This document shows, piece by piece, positions 9,078 through 16,532 of a DNA stretch of 64,000 nt; the first letter of the stretch is position 1, and each line of letters opens with the position of its first letter. The stretch is taken from positions 176,034 to 240,033 of the forward strand of contig NZ_FPIY01000005.1 of assembly GCF_900119145.1 (NCBI RefSeq), in the 5' to 3' direction. Source of the stretch: Cellulophaga fucicola (GTDB taxonomy: Bacteria; Bacteroidota; Bacteroidia; Flavobacteriales; Flavobacteriaceae). The position numbers were made by a program, and so were the translations under genes. The notes beneath the pieces were generated by a model, which searched no databases, was not told the DNA's origin, and worked only from the letters and a program-made list of their open reading frames with translations.

Positions 9078-10235
9078 ATGAATTATTTAGTTATTCCAGA
9101 TAAGTTTAAAGGCTCATTAACGGCTAAAGAAGTAATACAGTCAATTACTAATGGCTTGGAACGAGCAGACAAATCTCCATCTATAGATACTGTAATAGCC
9201 TCCGACGGAGGAGACGGTTTCTTAGATGCGGTTGCAACAAATATTGTGGCAGAAGAAGTTATAGTGGAAACATTAGATCCTTTAGGAACTAAAATTTTTG
9301 CTAGTTATTTATTTAAAGAAGAAACAAAAACGGCATATGTAGAACTTGCAAAGGCTTCTGGGTTAGAGCTGTTAAAAGAAAAAGACCGCTGTGCAAAATC
9401 TACATCTACTTATGGTACAGGTATTTTAATTAAAAATGCTATTAAAAAAGGAGCAACTAAAATATACGTGGGTCTTGGTGGTAGTGCTACTAACGATGCT
9501 GGTATGGGTATAGCCGCTGCTTTAGGTTATTCTTTTTTAGATGAAGACGGAATAGTTTTAAACCCTATAGGAGATAATTTATCTAAAGTATTTAAAATTG
9601 AACGTAATGCTACTGCTTCAATTCTAAACCGAATACAATTTTTTGCTGTTAATGATGTAGATAATCCATTATTTGGACCTAATGGAGCTGCTTATGTTTA
9701 TGCAAAACAAAAAGGAGCTTGTACAGAGGATATTGCAAAATTAGATAATGCTTTAGAGTATTTTAATTCTGTTATTAAACATAGTTTAGTCGTAGATAAT
9801 TCTCTATTACCTGGGGCAGGTGCAGCAGGAGGTACTGCTTATGGTTTAAAAACTTTTTTTAATGCAGAGTTTATAAGCGGGGTTAATTTTTTATTAGAAT
9901 TAGCACAGGTTTCAACAATCTTTAAAAACAAAAAGATAGACTATGTAATTACCGGAGAAGGTAAAATTGATAGTCAGACTAGTAACGGTAAATTGGTAAA
10001 AGGTATAGTAGACTTATCTAAACAGTTTAATGTACCTGTAGTTGCTGTTTGTGGTAAGTTAGATGCAAATAAGGCTGAATTACAAAAAATGGGACTAAAA
10101 AATGCTATAGAAATATACGATAAAAAAAAGAGTGTAGATTATAGTATGAGGAACGCAGCCAAGCTAGTAGAAAATATAATGTATCAGTTTTTCAAAAAAA
10201 AAACGAGCATAATGTTTAAAATAAAGTTAATGTAA
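9078..10235 (+). CDS. Glycerate kinase (GlxK/GarK type)
   Basis: This enzyme phosphorylates D-glycerate with ATP; type-I family members (GlxK/GarK) make 2-phosphoglycerate, an intermediate of glycolysis. The 385-residue sequence opens with the family signature IPDKFKGSLTAKEV, then ASDGGDGFLDA (~42-52), GLGGSATNDAGMGIAAALGY (~133-152), LPGAGAAGGTAYG (~235-247) and VITGEGKIDSQTSNGK (~290-305). The last ~12 residues follow an A10 run at 10194-10203 and read like a non-conserved tail. The start is one base after the symporter stop. As the last gene of the operon, it explains the fate of the glycerate released by the hydrolase and is the strongest argument for a glycerate-containing substrate. Confidence 0.93.
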   Translation: MNYLVIPDKFKGSLTAKEVIQSITNGLERADKSPSIDTVIASDGGDGFLDAVATNIVAEEVIVETLDPLGTKIFASYLFKEETKTAYVELAKASGLELLKEKDRCAKSTSTYGTGILIKNAIKKGATKIYVGLGGSATNDAGMGIAAALGYSFLDEDGIVLNPIGDNLSKVFKIERNATASILNRIQFFAVNDVDNPLFGPNGAAYVYAKQKGACTEDIAKLDNALEYFNSVIKHSLVVDNSLLPGAGAAGGTAYGLKTFFNAEFISGVNFLLELAQVSTIFKNKKIDYVITGEGKIDSQTSNGKLVKGIVDLSKQFNVPVVAVCGKLDANKAELQKMGLKNAIEIYDKKKSVDYSMRNAAKLVENIMYQFFKKKTSIMFKIKLM

Positions 10236-10321
10236 GTTATTACGTTGTAATATTTAATAGTATTTAAGATTAATTGTTGGTTTTTTAAGATTTTATTAAG
10301 AAGTGTAACTTTTGATAAAAT

Positions 10322-10329
10322 TACATTTG
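10322..10329 (+). promoter_or_regulatory. -7 promoter box (TACATTTG) of the outer-membrane protein gene
   Basis: TACATTTG fits TAnnTTTG and lies 27 bases before ATG 10356. It separates the following gene from the glycerate kinase operon. No -33 TTG is seen at standard spacing. Confidence 0.5.
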
Positions 10330-10355
10330 TTCAAAACAAACTAAGCCAATCTTAA

Positions 10356-13100
10356 ATGAAGTATTTTTTAATGCTAGTATTAATGCTAACCACATTAACT
10401 AGTTTTTCTCAATCTAAACAGAAACAATTTAATGTTTCAGGAATTTTATTTACAGCAGATGATAATAAACCATTAGAATCTGCAACTGTTTATCTGCAAA
10501 GAGTAAAGGACAGTTCCTTGGTAACTTATACAATTACAGATCAAAAAGGTCAATTTACTTTAGAAGGTAAAACATATGACACTACTTTAAATATGTTTAT
10601 ATCTTATATAGGTTACAAAACCTATGCTAAGGTCATACCGGTAGATAGAAAAAAAGTTAACCTAGGACAAATAAATTTAGAGGTAGATGAAAACCTTTTA
10701 GATGAGGTAGTAGTAAAAGCAACTGCTCCAGTAACAATAAAAAAGGATACTTTAGAGTTTAACGTTAATTCTTTTAAGACAAAAAAGGATGCTAATGTAG
10801 AAGATTTACTTAAAAAACTACCAGGTGTAGAGGTAGATGAGTCTGGTAAAATTACTGTGAACGGTAATGATGTTAGTAATATTTTTGTAAACGGAAAACC
10901 TTTCTTTGGTGATGATCCAACAATAACTACACGTAACCTTACTAAAGATATTATAGAAAAGGTTCAAATTACAGATACTAAAACAAAATCAGAAGCTTTT
11001 ACTGGAGAGGAATCAGAATCTGATAACAAGACAATAAACTTAACGATTAAAGAAGATAAAAATAAAGGTGTTTTTGGTAAAGCATCTGCAGGAGGTGGTA
11101 CAGATGAGCGTTATGAGGCTGCTGCAATGGTAAATCTTTTTGATAACGACCAAAGATTAAGTGTTCTTTTTGGTGGTAATAATATTAATTCTGCTGGTTT
11201 TAGTTTTGGTGAGTTAGATAATATGTACAGTGTTGTTGGCGGCGGCAGCGGAAGAGGAATAACAACATCAAAAAATGCAGGACTAAACTACACGGATAAG
11301 TTAAGTGATAAAGTAGAATTGTCTTCAGATTATTTTTATAGTGATAGCCATTCGGAAAATAATAGCGCAAGCCAGCGAGAAAATATTTTACCAGATTCAA
11401 GATATTTTACAGATGCAAATTCTAATTCTGTTGCAGATAATTATAAACATGATGCTAACCTAGAATTAGAGATAGAATTAGATTCTACATTACGTATAGA
11501 TATAGAACCATCTTTTACTCATAGCAGAAATACCAACTCGTATACAAGTCAAGAAGAATCTAGAGATGATGAGGATTTTGTAACCAACGAATCAGCTTCT
11601 AATTCTTTTTCAGAAGGAATCACTAATAATTTTAAAAACGATTTAGATATTACTAAAAAGTTAGGCTCCAAAGGTTCTTTTTTACGTGTAAGCATTACAA
11701 ATAACATTAGTAAATCTACTTCGGAAAACTTTCTAGATTCGCAGACAGAAGTATATGGAGATAATCCAGAGTCTATTACAAGAAATCAGTTTACAGACGG
11801 AGAACAAAAATCGACAAGTTTAAATACTGGGCTTACTTATAGAATTCCACTTTTAAAAGAAGAATTGTCTTTGGATCTAAAATATAATTATCGATCTAAT
11901 ACAGATGAGGATGTAAAGAGTGCTTATGATTTTAACGAAAATTCACAAGCGTTTAATGATTTTAATACAGCGTTAAGTACAGATTTTGAGTATAAAAACT
12001 ATAGAAGCACACCAGGTTTACGTTTAAATTATCGAAAAGATAAAGTTAGTTTTAATTTAAGTGGTAGTTATATTTTTAGGACATTAGAAAACAAAGATGC
12101 TTTACGTCCAGAGCTTAACTTAAAAAGAAACTTTGAGGCAGTAGAAATGTATTCTAGATTTACTTATAGATTTAACCCTAAATCTCGTATGTTTATGCGC
12201 TATTCTTTAAGTAATAACACGCCAAGTATAAGTCAGTTACAACCCTTTGAAGATGTAAGCGATCCACTAAACACTGTAGTTGGTAATCCTAGTTTAGAGC
12301 CAACTACAAATCATAGATTATATTTTGGTTTTAATAATCACAATTTTCAGAAAGGGATAGCTATTTGGTCTTATGCAGGTGTTAGCTTAGATGAAAATCA
12401 AGTAGTGGCTAAAACTACTATAGATGATAATTTTTTACGAAATACAACTTACACCAATGTAAATGGTGGTTATAACGTAAACGGAAATATATTTGCTAGC
12501 AAGACTAAAAGGTTAGATACTTTAAGAACATTAAAGCTTGGAGTTGGTTTTAATGGTAGTGTAAGCAAGTCTATTAACTTTAATAATAATGTTAAGTACA
12601 GTGCAACAAATACGTCTTTGAGTCCATCTCTAGAGCTTACGTTTAATTGGAAAGATATTATGGAAATAACGCCAAGATATTCTGTTTCTTTTACAGAGAA
12701 TAAGTTCGATTTAGATCAATTTAGTAATCAAGATTTTAAATATCAAACTCTAGGTATAAGAACATCTACTTTTGTCCCTAAAAAATTAGAATGGCGTAAT
12801 GATGTTAACTATACATATAATCCAAATGTAGGGCCAGGTTTTCAAAAGAGTGCTTGGTTTTGGAATACAACACTTGCCTATTCTATTTTAAAGAACAATG
12901 GTACAATTTCTTTAAAGGCATATGATTTACTTAACCAGAATACAAACGCAAGGCGTATAGCAACAGGGAACTACATACAAGATAGTCAGAGTACAGTATT
13001 GCAGCGTTATTTTATGTTAACCTTTAGTTGGAAATTTAATAGTTTAGGTAAAACTGGAGGTATGATGCCACCTCCGCCACCTCCTCGGGCAAGATTTTAA
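10356..13100 (+). CDS. Outer-membrane beta-barrel family protein (TonB-receptor-like)
   Basis: This 914-residue protein has a signal peptide (1-18), a carboxypeptidase-regulatory-like domain (~25-110), a plug-like region with LLKKLPGVEVDESGKITVNG (~150-170), and a long barrel of the OMP_b-brl_3 type ending with FSWKFN. A glycine/proline tail (PPPPPPRARF) follows the last strand. This family of receptor-like proteins is widespread in Bacteroidota and the cargo is usually unknown. It has its own promoter box and its own bidirectional terminator, so it seems independent of the upstream sugar locus. The proline-rich C-terminus after the barrel is unusual, because barrels normally end on an aromatic residue; here the final residue is still F. 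Confidence 0.85.
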   Translation: MKYFLMLVLMLTTLTSFSQSKQKQFNVSGILFTADDNKPLESATVYLQRVKDSSLVTYTITDQKGQFTLEGKTYDTTLNMFISYIGYKTYAKVIPVDRKKVNLGQINLEVDENLLDEVVVKATAPVTIKKDTLEFNVNSFKTKKDANVEDLLKKLPGVEVDESGKITVNGNDVSNIFVNGKPFFGDDPTITTRNLTKDIIEKVQITDTKTKSEAFTGEESESDNKTINLTIKEDKNKGVFGKASAGGGTDERYEAAAMVNLFDNDQRLSVLFGGNNINSAGFSFGELDNMYSVVGGGSGRGITTSKNAGLNYTDKLSDKVELSSDYFYSDSHSENNSASQRENILPDSRYFTDANSNSVADNYKHDANLELEIELDSTLRIDIEPSFTHSRNTNSYTSQEESRDDEDFVTNESASNSFSEGITNNFKNDLDITKKLGSKGSFLRVSITNNISKSTSENFLDSQTEVYGDNPESITRNQFTDGEQKSTSLNTGLTYRIPLLKEELSLDLKYNYRSNTDEDVKSAYDFNENSQAFNDFNTALSTDFEYKNYRSTPGLRLNYRKDKVSFNLSGSYIFRTLENKDALRPELNLKRNFEAVEMYSRFTYRFNPKSRMFMRYSLSNNTPSISQLQPFEDVSDPLNTVVGNPSLEPTTNHRLYFGFNNHNFQKGIAIWSYAGVSLDENQVVAKTTIDDNFLRNTTYTNVNGGYNVNGNIFASKTKRLDTLRTLKLGVGFNGSVSKSINFNNNVKYSATNTSLSPSLELTFNWKDIMEITPRYSVSFTENKFDLDQFSNQDFKYQTLGIRTSTFVPKKLEWRNDVNYTYNPNVGPGFQKSAWFWNTTLAYSILKNNGTISLKAYDLLNQNTNARRIATGNYIQDSQSTVLQRYFMLTFSWKFNSLGKTGGMMPPPPPPRARF

Positions 13101-13128
13101 TTTAAAATATGTTTTTTTATAATGATAA

Positions 13129-13164
13129 ACAGAAAACCCTGAATCCTAATTCAGGGTTTTCTGT
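13129..13164. terminator. Bidirectional terminator
   Basis: ACAGAAAACCCTGAAT (13129-13144) and ATTCAGGGTTTTCTGT (13149-13164) form a perfect 16-bp stem with a 4-base loop, placed between two convergent genes. T/A-rich flanks serve both directions. Confidence 0.85.
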
Positions 13165-13168
13165 TTTG

Positions 13169-13963
13169 TTACCAACCACCAGAAGCGCCACCGCCTCCAA
13201 AGCTACCACCTCCAAAGCCGCCACCGAAACCTCCAGAGCCACCTCCGCCAAAGCTTCCGCCACCTCCAAAGCCGCCAGAACCTCCACGGCCAAGGTTGCT
13301 TAAGATTATAATATCTAATAAGTCGATACCAGTAGATCCTCTTCCTCCATTTTTACCACCATTTCCATTATTGTTTCTTTTTTTATTTATCAATATTAAA
13401 ATGATAATAAAGAAAACTATAAAGGGAAAAAAGGATTGTAATCTTAAATTGTTTGGATTTCTATCTTCTTTAAATTCTCCATTTAATGCATCAAAAATAG
13501 CATCTGCACCATAGTTTAATCCGCTGTAGTAGTTGCCTGTTTTAAACTGAGGTATAATAATATTGTTTATAATGTTGTGTGCTGTAATGTCTGGCAATCT
13601 GCCTTCTACACCGTAACCAGTGCTAATTGCTATTTTTCGGTCATCTCTAGCTAAAAGAACCAATATGCCATTGTCTTTTCCTTTTTGACCTAGTCCCCAT
13701 TTTTGCCCCCACTTAGCACCAAGATAGTTAATGTCTTCACCTTGTGTGCTAGTTATAACAGCAATAATTATTTGTGTAGATGTGCTGTCAGAATAACTAA
13801 TAAGTTTACGTTCTAAACTAGCTTTATCTGTTGTAGATAACAAATTAGCATAATCATAAACACTAGTTTCTGTATTCGGTTTTTCCGGAATTTTATATTG
13901 TGCTATACTAAAATTAGCAACTAATAAAACCAATAAAAATAGGCTAGCCTTTAGATATTTCAT
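13169..13963 (-). CDS. TPM-domain protein (YgcG type) with glycine-rich tail
   Basis: The product is about 264 residues long. It has a signal peptide (MKYLKASLFLLVLLVANFSI), a TPM domain (~residues 30-165, with YDYANLLS, KWGLGQKGKDNGILVLLARDDRKIAI and GYGVEGRLPD regions), one transmembrane helix (~180-197) and an extended GGSGGFGGGGSFGG-like tail to the end. TPM domains occur in membrane-anchored proteins, some with phosphatase activity in plants, and YgcG-type proteins often sit beside LemA genes. The start could also be the ATG at 13973-13975, four codons earlier. Either start overlaps the end of the upstream gene by 20-32 bases. It is the last gene of a LemA-TPM-TPM operon. The precise function is unknown. 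Confidence 0.85.
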   Translation of the reverse strand: MKYLKASLFLLVLLVANFSIAQYKIPEKPNTETSVYDYANLLSTTDKASLERKLISYSDSTSTQIIIAVITSTQGEDINYLGAKWGQKWGLGQKGKDNGILVLLARDDRKIAISTGYGVEGRLPDITAHNIINNIIIPQFKTGNYYSGLNYGADAIFDALNGEFKEDRNPNNLRLQSFFPFIVFFIIILILINKKRNNNGNGGKNGGRGSTGIDLLDIIILSNLGRGGSGGFGGGGSFGGGGSGGFGGGFGGGSFGGGGASGGW

Positions 13964-14381
13964 TGCTAAGTTCATTGGTGTCTGTGTGTAGCCAAGGAAA
14001 ATGAGTTTCTAACTCTTTGCCAGCTGTTAGTACACCATTAATAATTCCTTGTTTAAAATTTCCTTTAGAGAATTCTGCTTGTATAGCATTTTTTGTAGTT
14101 TCCCAAAAATCTTTTGGTACAGCATTATTTATGCCTTTGTCGCCATATATAACAAATTTTTTGTCGTGTACAGCAATGTATAGTAGCACACCATTCTCTG
14201 CTTTAGTGTTGTCCATTTTTAATGCGTGGAAAACCTCCTGAGCTCTTTTGTAGTGTTCTACTTTACTTGTAGCTTCAATATGTACTCTAATCTCGCCAGA
14301 AGTATTTTTTTCGGCTTCTACAATGGCAGTAACAATTTCTTGCTCTTCTCTTGCAGTTAAAAACTCTTCGACTTTAGACAT
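13944..14381 (-). CDS. Soluble TPM-domain protein
   Basis: This 145-residue protein consists almost entirely of a TPM domain: an N-terminal helix (VEEFLTAREEQEIVTAIVEA), EKNTSGEIRVHIE, then NGVLLYIAVHDKKFVIYGD and GINNAVPKDFW. No signal peptide or membrane span is seen, so it should be cytoplasmic, unlike its neighbour. It starts 6 bases after the LemA gene stop and overlaps the next TPM gene, so the three are one transcription unit. The family is known by fold more than by reaction, and I do not assign an activity. Confidence 0.85.
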   Translation of the reverse strand: MSKVEEFLTAREEQEIVTAIVEAEKNTSGEIRVHIEATSKVEHYKRAQEVFHALKMDNTKAENGVLLYIAVHDKKFVIYGDKGINNAVPKDFWETTKNAIQAEFSKGNFKQGIINGVLTAGKELETHFPWLHTDTNELSNEISKG

Positions 14382-14387
14382 AGACTA

Positions 14388-14987
14388 TTATTTAAAATCA
14401 AATTCTACATCTGGAGCTTTCTCAGAACCCTCTTCTGAAGTAAATAGCGCCATAGGCTCAAAATTTGCTATTGCAGCAATAAAATTTGTAGGTATTTTTT
14501 TAATATGAATGTTGTAGTCTCCAGCTGTATCATTAAATCTATTACGCTCAACATTAATTCTGTTTTCTGTACCTTCTATTTGTGTTTGTAGTGCTAAAAA
14601 GTTTTTATTTGCTTTTAGCTCTGGGTAACGTTCTGCAGAAACAAGCAACTTACTAAGTGCACCGCTTAAACCGCTTTGTACTTTGCTAAATTGTGCTATT
14701 TGTTCTGGTGTCATATTAGAAGGGTCTATGTTTACAGATGTTGCTTTAGCTCTAGCTTCGATCACATCTGTTAAAGTTCCTCTTTCAAAATCTGCAGCTC
14801 CTTGTACTGTTTTAACTAAGTTGCCAATAAGGTCATTTCTTCTTTGGTAAGAGCTTTCTACGTTTGCCCATTGCTTAACAGCCTGGCCTTTCATCTCTAC
14901 TAAAGTGTTATTTGTGCTAACATACCAGCTACCTAATGCTAGTACTATTGCTATGATAATAGCTAATACAATTAATGTTTTTTTCAT
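14388..14987 (-). CDS. LemA family protein
   Basis: This 199-residue protein has one N-terminal transmembrane helix (residues ~4-23), followed by the LemA helical bundle: NTLVEMKGQAVKQWANVESS, YQRRNDLIGNLVKTV (~48-62) and a C-terminal FNDTAGDYNIHIKKIPTNF motif. LemA proteins form an elongated four-helix bundle outside the membrane; their biochemical role is not settled, although they often co-occur with TPM-domain proteins, as here. It is the first gene of a three-gene unit. The region upstream of its ATG contains CTATATTTAA on the minus strand, one base off a -7 box. Confidence 0.92.
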   Translation of the reverse strand: MKKTLIVLAIIIAIVLALGSWYVSTNNTLVEMKGQAVKQWANVESSYQRRNDLIGNLVKTVQGAADFERGTLTDVIEARAKATSVNIDPSNMTPEQIAQFSKVQSGLSGALSKLLVSAERYPELKANKNFLALQTQIEGTENRINVERNRFNDTAGDYNIHIKKIPTNFIAAIANFEPMALFTSEEGSEKAPDVEFDFK

Positions 14988-15026
14988 AGTTAGGTTTTTT
15001 AGTGTTTAGTTTAAATATAGTAATGG

Positions 15027-15356
15027 TTATAATTGTTCTTTTATCTTTAAAAGCTCAGATTTTACATTTTCTAGTTTTGTTATAATATCAAAATTAGATA
15101 GTGTTTTTTTCTTTTCTTCTTTTAAATGAGTTTTTGCGCCATCTAGAGTAAATCCTCTTTCTTTTACAAGATGATAAATTAACTGCAAGTTTTTTATGTC
15201 TTGCGGTGTAAATTTACGGTTGCCTTTGGCATTTTTCTTTGGTTTTAAAACATCAAACTCCTTTTCCCAAAAACGTATTAAAGACGTATTTACGTTAAAG
15301 GCCTTGGCTACTTCGCCAATACCATAATATCTTTTTTCTGGAAGTTGTATATGCAT
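15027..15356 (-). CDS. MerR-family transcriptional regulator (short)
   Basis: This 109-residue protein has a MerR-type winged helix in the N-terminal 75 residues (YYGIGEVAKAFNVNTSLIRF, then WEKEFDVLKPKKNAKGNRKF) and a C-terminal coiled-coil helix (~78-109). No effector or metal-binding domain is present, so it resembles the small 'MerR-like' dimers that often flank the peptidase gene in flavobacteria. Its ATG overlaps the stop codon of the M23 peptidase gene by one base, showing translational coupling. The target is unknown. Possible targets are its own cluster or the LemA/TPM genes 40 bases downstream. Confidence 0.88.
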   Translation of the reverse strand: MHIQLPEKRYYGIGEVAKAFNVNTSLIRFWEKEFDVLKPKKNAKGNRKFTPQDIKNLQLIYHLVKERGFTLDGAKTHLKEEKKKTLSNFDIITKLENVKSELLKIKEQL

Positions 15357-16333
15357 TAATCCAATGATTGATTTTCTTGTGTTGCGTGTTTTAGTAAGTT
15401 TTCGAACTCTAAAGCAGAAAGGTTACCGTAATAGAAGTTAATAGGATTAATTCTGTCGCCATCTTTCCAAACTTCATAATGTAAATGTGGAGCTTCAGAT
15501 CTACCTGTGCTACCAACAAAACCAATAAGATCTCCTCTTTTTACAGTTTGCCCTTGAGTAACATTGTACTTGCTCATATGTGCATAGAGTGTTAAATAGC
15601 CATAACCGTGGTCTATTCTAACGTGTTTACCATAACCAGTAGAACTAGCATCTGCACGTGTAACTTTGCCATTTCCAGAAGCATAAATTGGTGTTCCTCT
15701 AGGAGAAGTAAAATCCATTCCCCAGTGCATTTTACGTACTTTAGTAAATGGGTCAGATCGCCAACCGTAACCAGAAGCCATACGAGTTAGGTCTTCGTTA
15801 CTTATAGGTTGTATGGCTGGTATAGCCTCTAGGAATTTTTCTTTTTCTTCGGCAAGTTTAGTAATTTCATCTAAAGATTTAGACTGTATTACCATTTGCT
15901 TTTGTATTATTTCTAAACGTTTAGTGGCATCAATAATCATATCAGAATTATTAAAACCTTCTAAAGATTTGTATCTGTTTACACCACCAAAGCCAGCACG
16001 TCTTTGTTCTTCTGGTATTGGGTTAGCTTCAAAATACAAACGGTAAATGTTATTATCTCTATCTTCAATATTACCAAGTACTTGTTCCATTTGTTCCATT
16101 TTTTTGTTTAACAACTGAAACTGAAACTCGTAATTATGTAATTCTCTTTGTAGAGATAACTCTTTAGGTGTGTTTACTAAATTGGTATTTAATAGGAGTA
16201 ATAAACCTAAAAAACCTAATATGGCAGCACCTAAAAATAGTAACGCAACATTGCGAAATTTCTTAGACTTTTTATGCTCTATCTTTCTGTAAGATAGAGT
16301 GTCTGGATCATAATAATATTTAACTTGAGACAT
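15356..16333 (-). CDS. Membrane-anchored M23 peptidoglycan endopeptidase
   Basis: This zinc peptidase is predicted to cut peptide cross-links in the cell wall. The 325-residue product has a cytoplasmic N-terminus, one transmembrane helix (~28-48), a periplasmic coiled coil (~60-175) and a LytM/M23 domain (~185-300). That domain has HWGMDF (first zinc-binding His and Asp) and HLHYEV (the HxH motif) and an intact glycine-rich GYGKHVRIDHG loop between them. The layout resembles division or elongation-associated LytM proteins. It starts a unit with the MerR gene and is divergent from alaS. A TATATTTG -7 box on the minus strand at 16380-16387 probably drives it. Confidence 0.92.
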   Translation of the reverse strand: MSQVKYYYDPDTLSYRKIEHKKSKKFRNVALLFLGAAILGFLGLLLLLNTNLVNTPKELSLQRELHNYEFQFQLLNKKMEQMEQVLGNIEDRDNNIYRLYFEANPIPEEQRRAGFGGVNRYKSLEGFNNSDMIIDATKRLEIIQKQMVIQSKSLDEITKLAEEKEKFLEAIPAIQPISNEDLTRMASGYGWRSDPFTKVRKMHWGMDFTSPRGTPIYASGNGKVTRADASSTGYGKHVRIDHGYGYLTLYAHMSKYNVTQGQTVKRGDLIGFVGSTGRSEAPHLHYEVWKDGDRINPINFYYGNLSALEFENLLKHATQENQSLD

Positions 16334-16379
16334 AAAGGGAATTTATCCTATTTTTGCACTTTTATTTTATCAAAACAAA

Positions 16380-16387
16380 CAAATATA
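16380..16387 (-). promoter_or_regulatory. -7 promoter box of the M23 peptidase/MerR unit
   Basis: CAAATATA on the plus strand reads TATATTTG on the minus strand, an exact TAnnTTTG, 46 bases upstream of the peptidase ATG. A plus-strand TATTTTTG at 16349-16356 faces alaS and may act for it. Confidence 0.5.
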
Positions 16388-16532
16388 AAAATTGTTTTGC
16401 AGAAATAGTTAATTTTATCAAAAGCTTACCATTTTAAGGTGGTATAAGCCATATAAAATTAAGTTATTTGCGTTAAATATAACGTTTTTTAATAAACTAG
16501 AGCTGCCAATTAAATATACAAAATAGCAACGG

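Noticed and set aside
10194..10203. A10 run near the end of the glycerate kinase gene as a frameshift or phase-variation site
   Set aside because: It affects only the last ~12 non-conserved residues, all catalytic motifs lie upstream, and such runs are common in AT-rich genomes.
13169..13300. GC-richer repetitive tract and an Ala/Ser/Thr-rich plus-strand frame (13109-13303)
   Set aside because: It is the reverse side of the glycine-rich tail of the TPM protein; the plus-strand frame is a shadow and also runs through the terminator.
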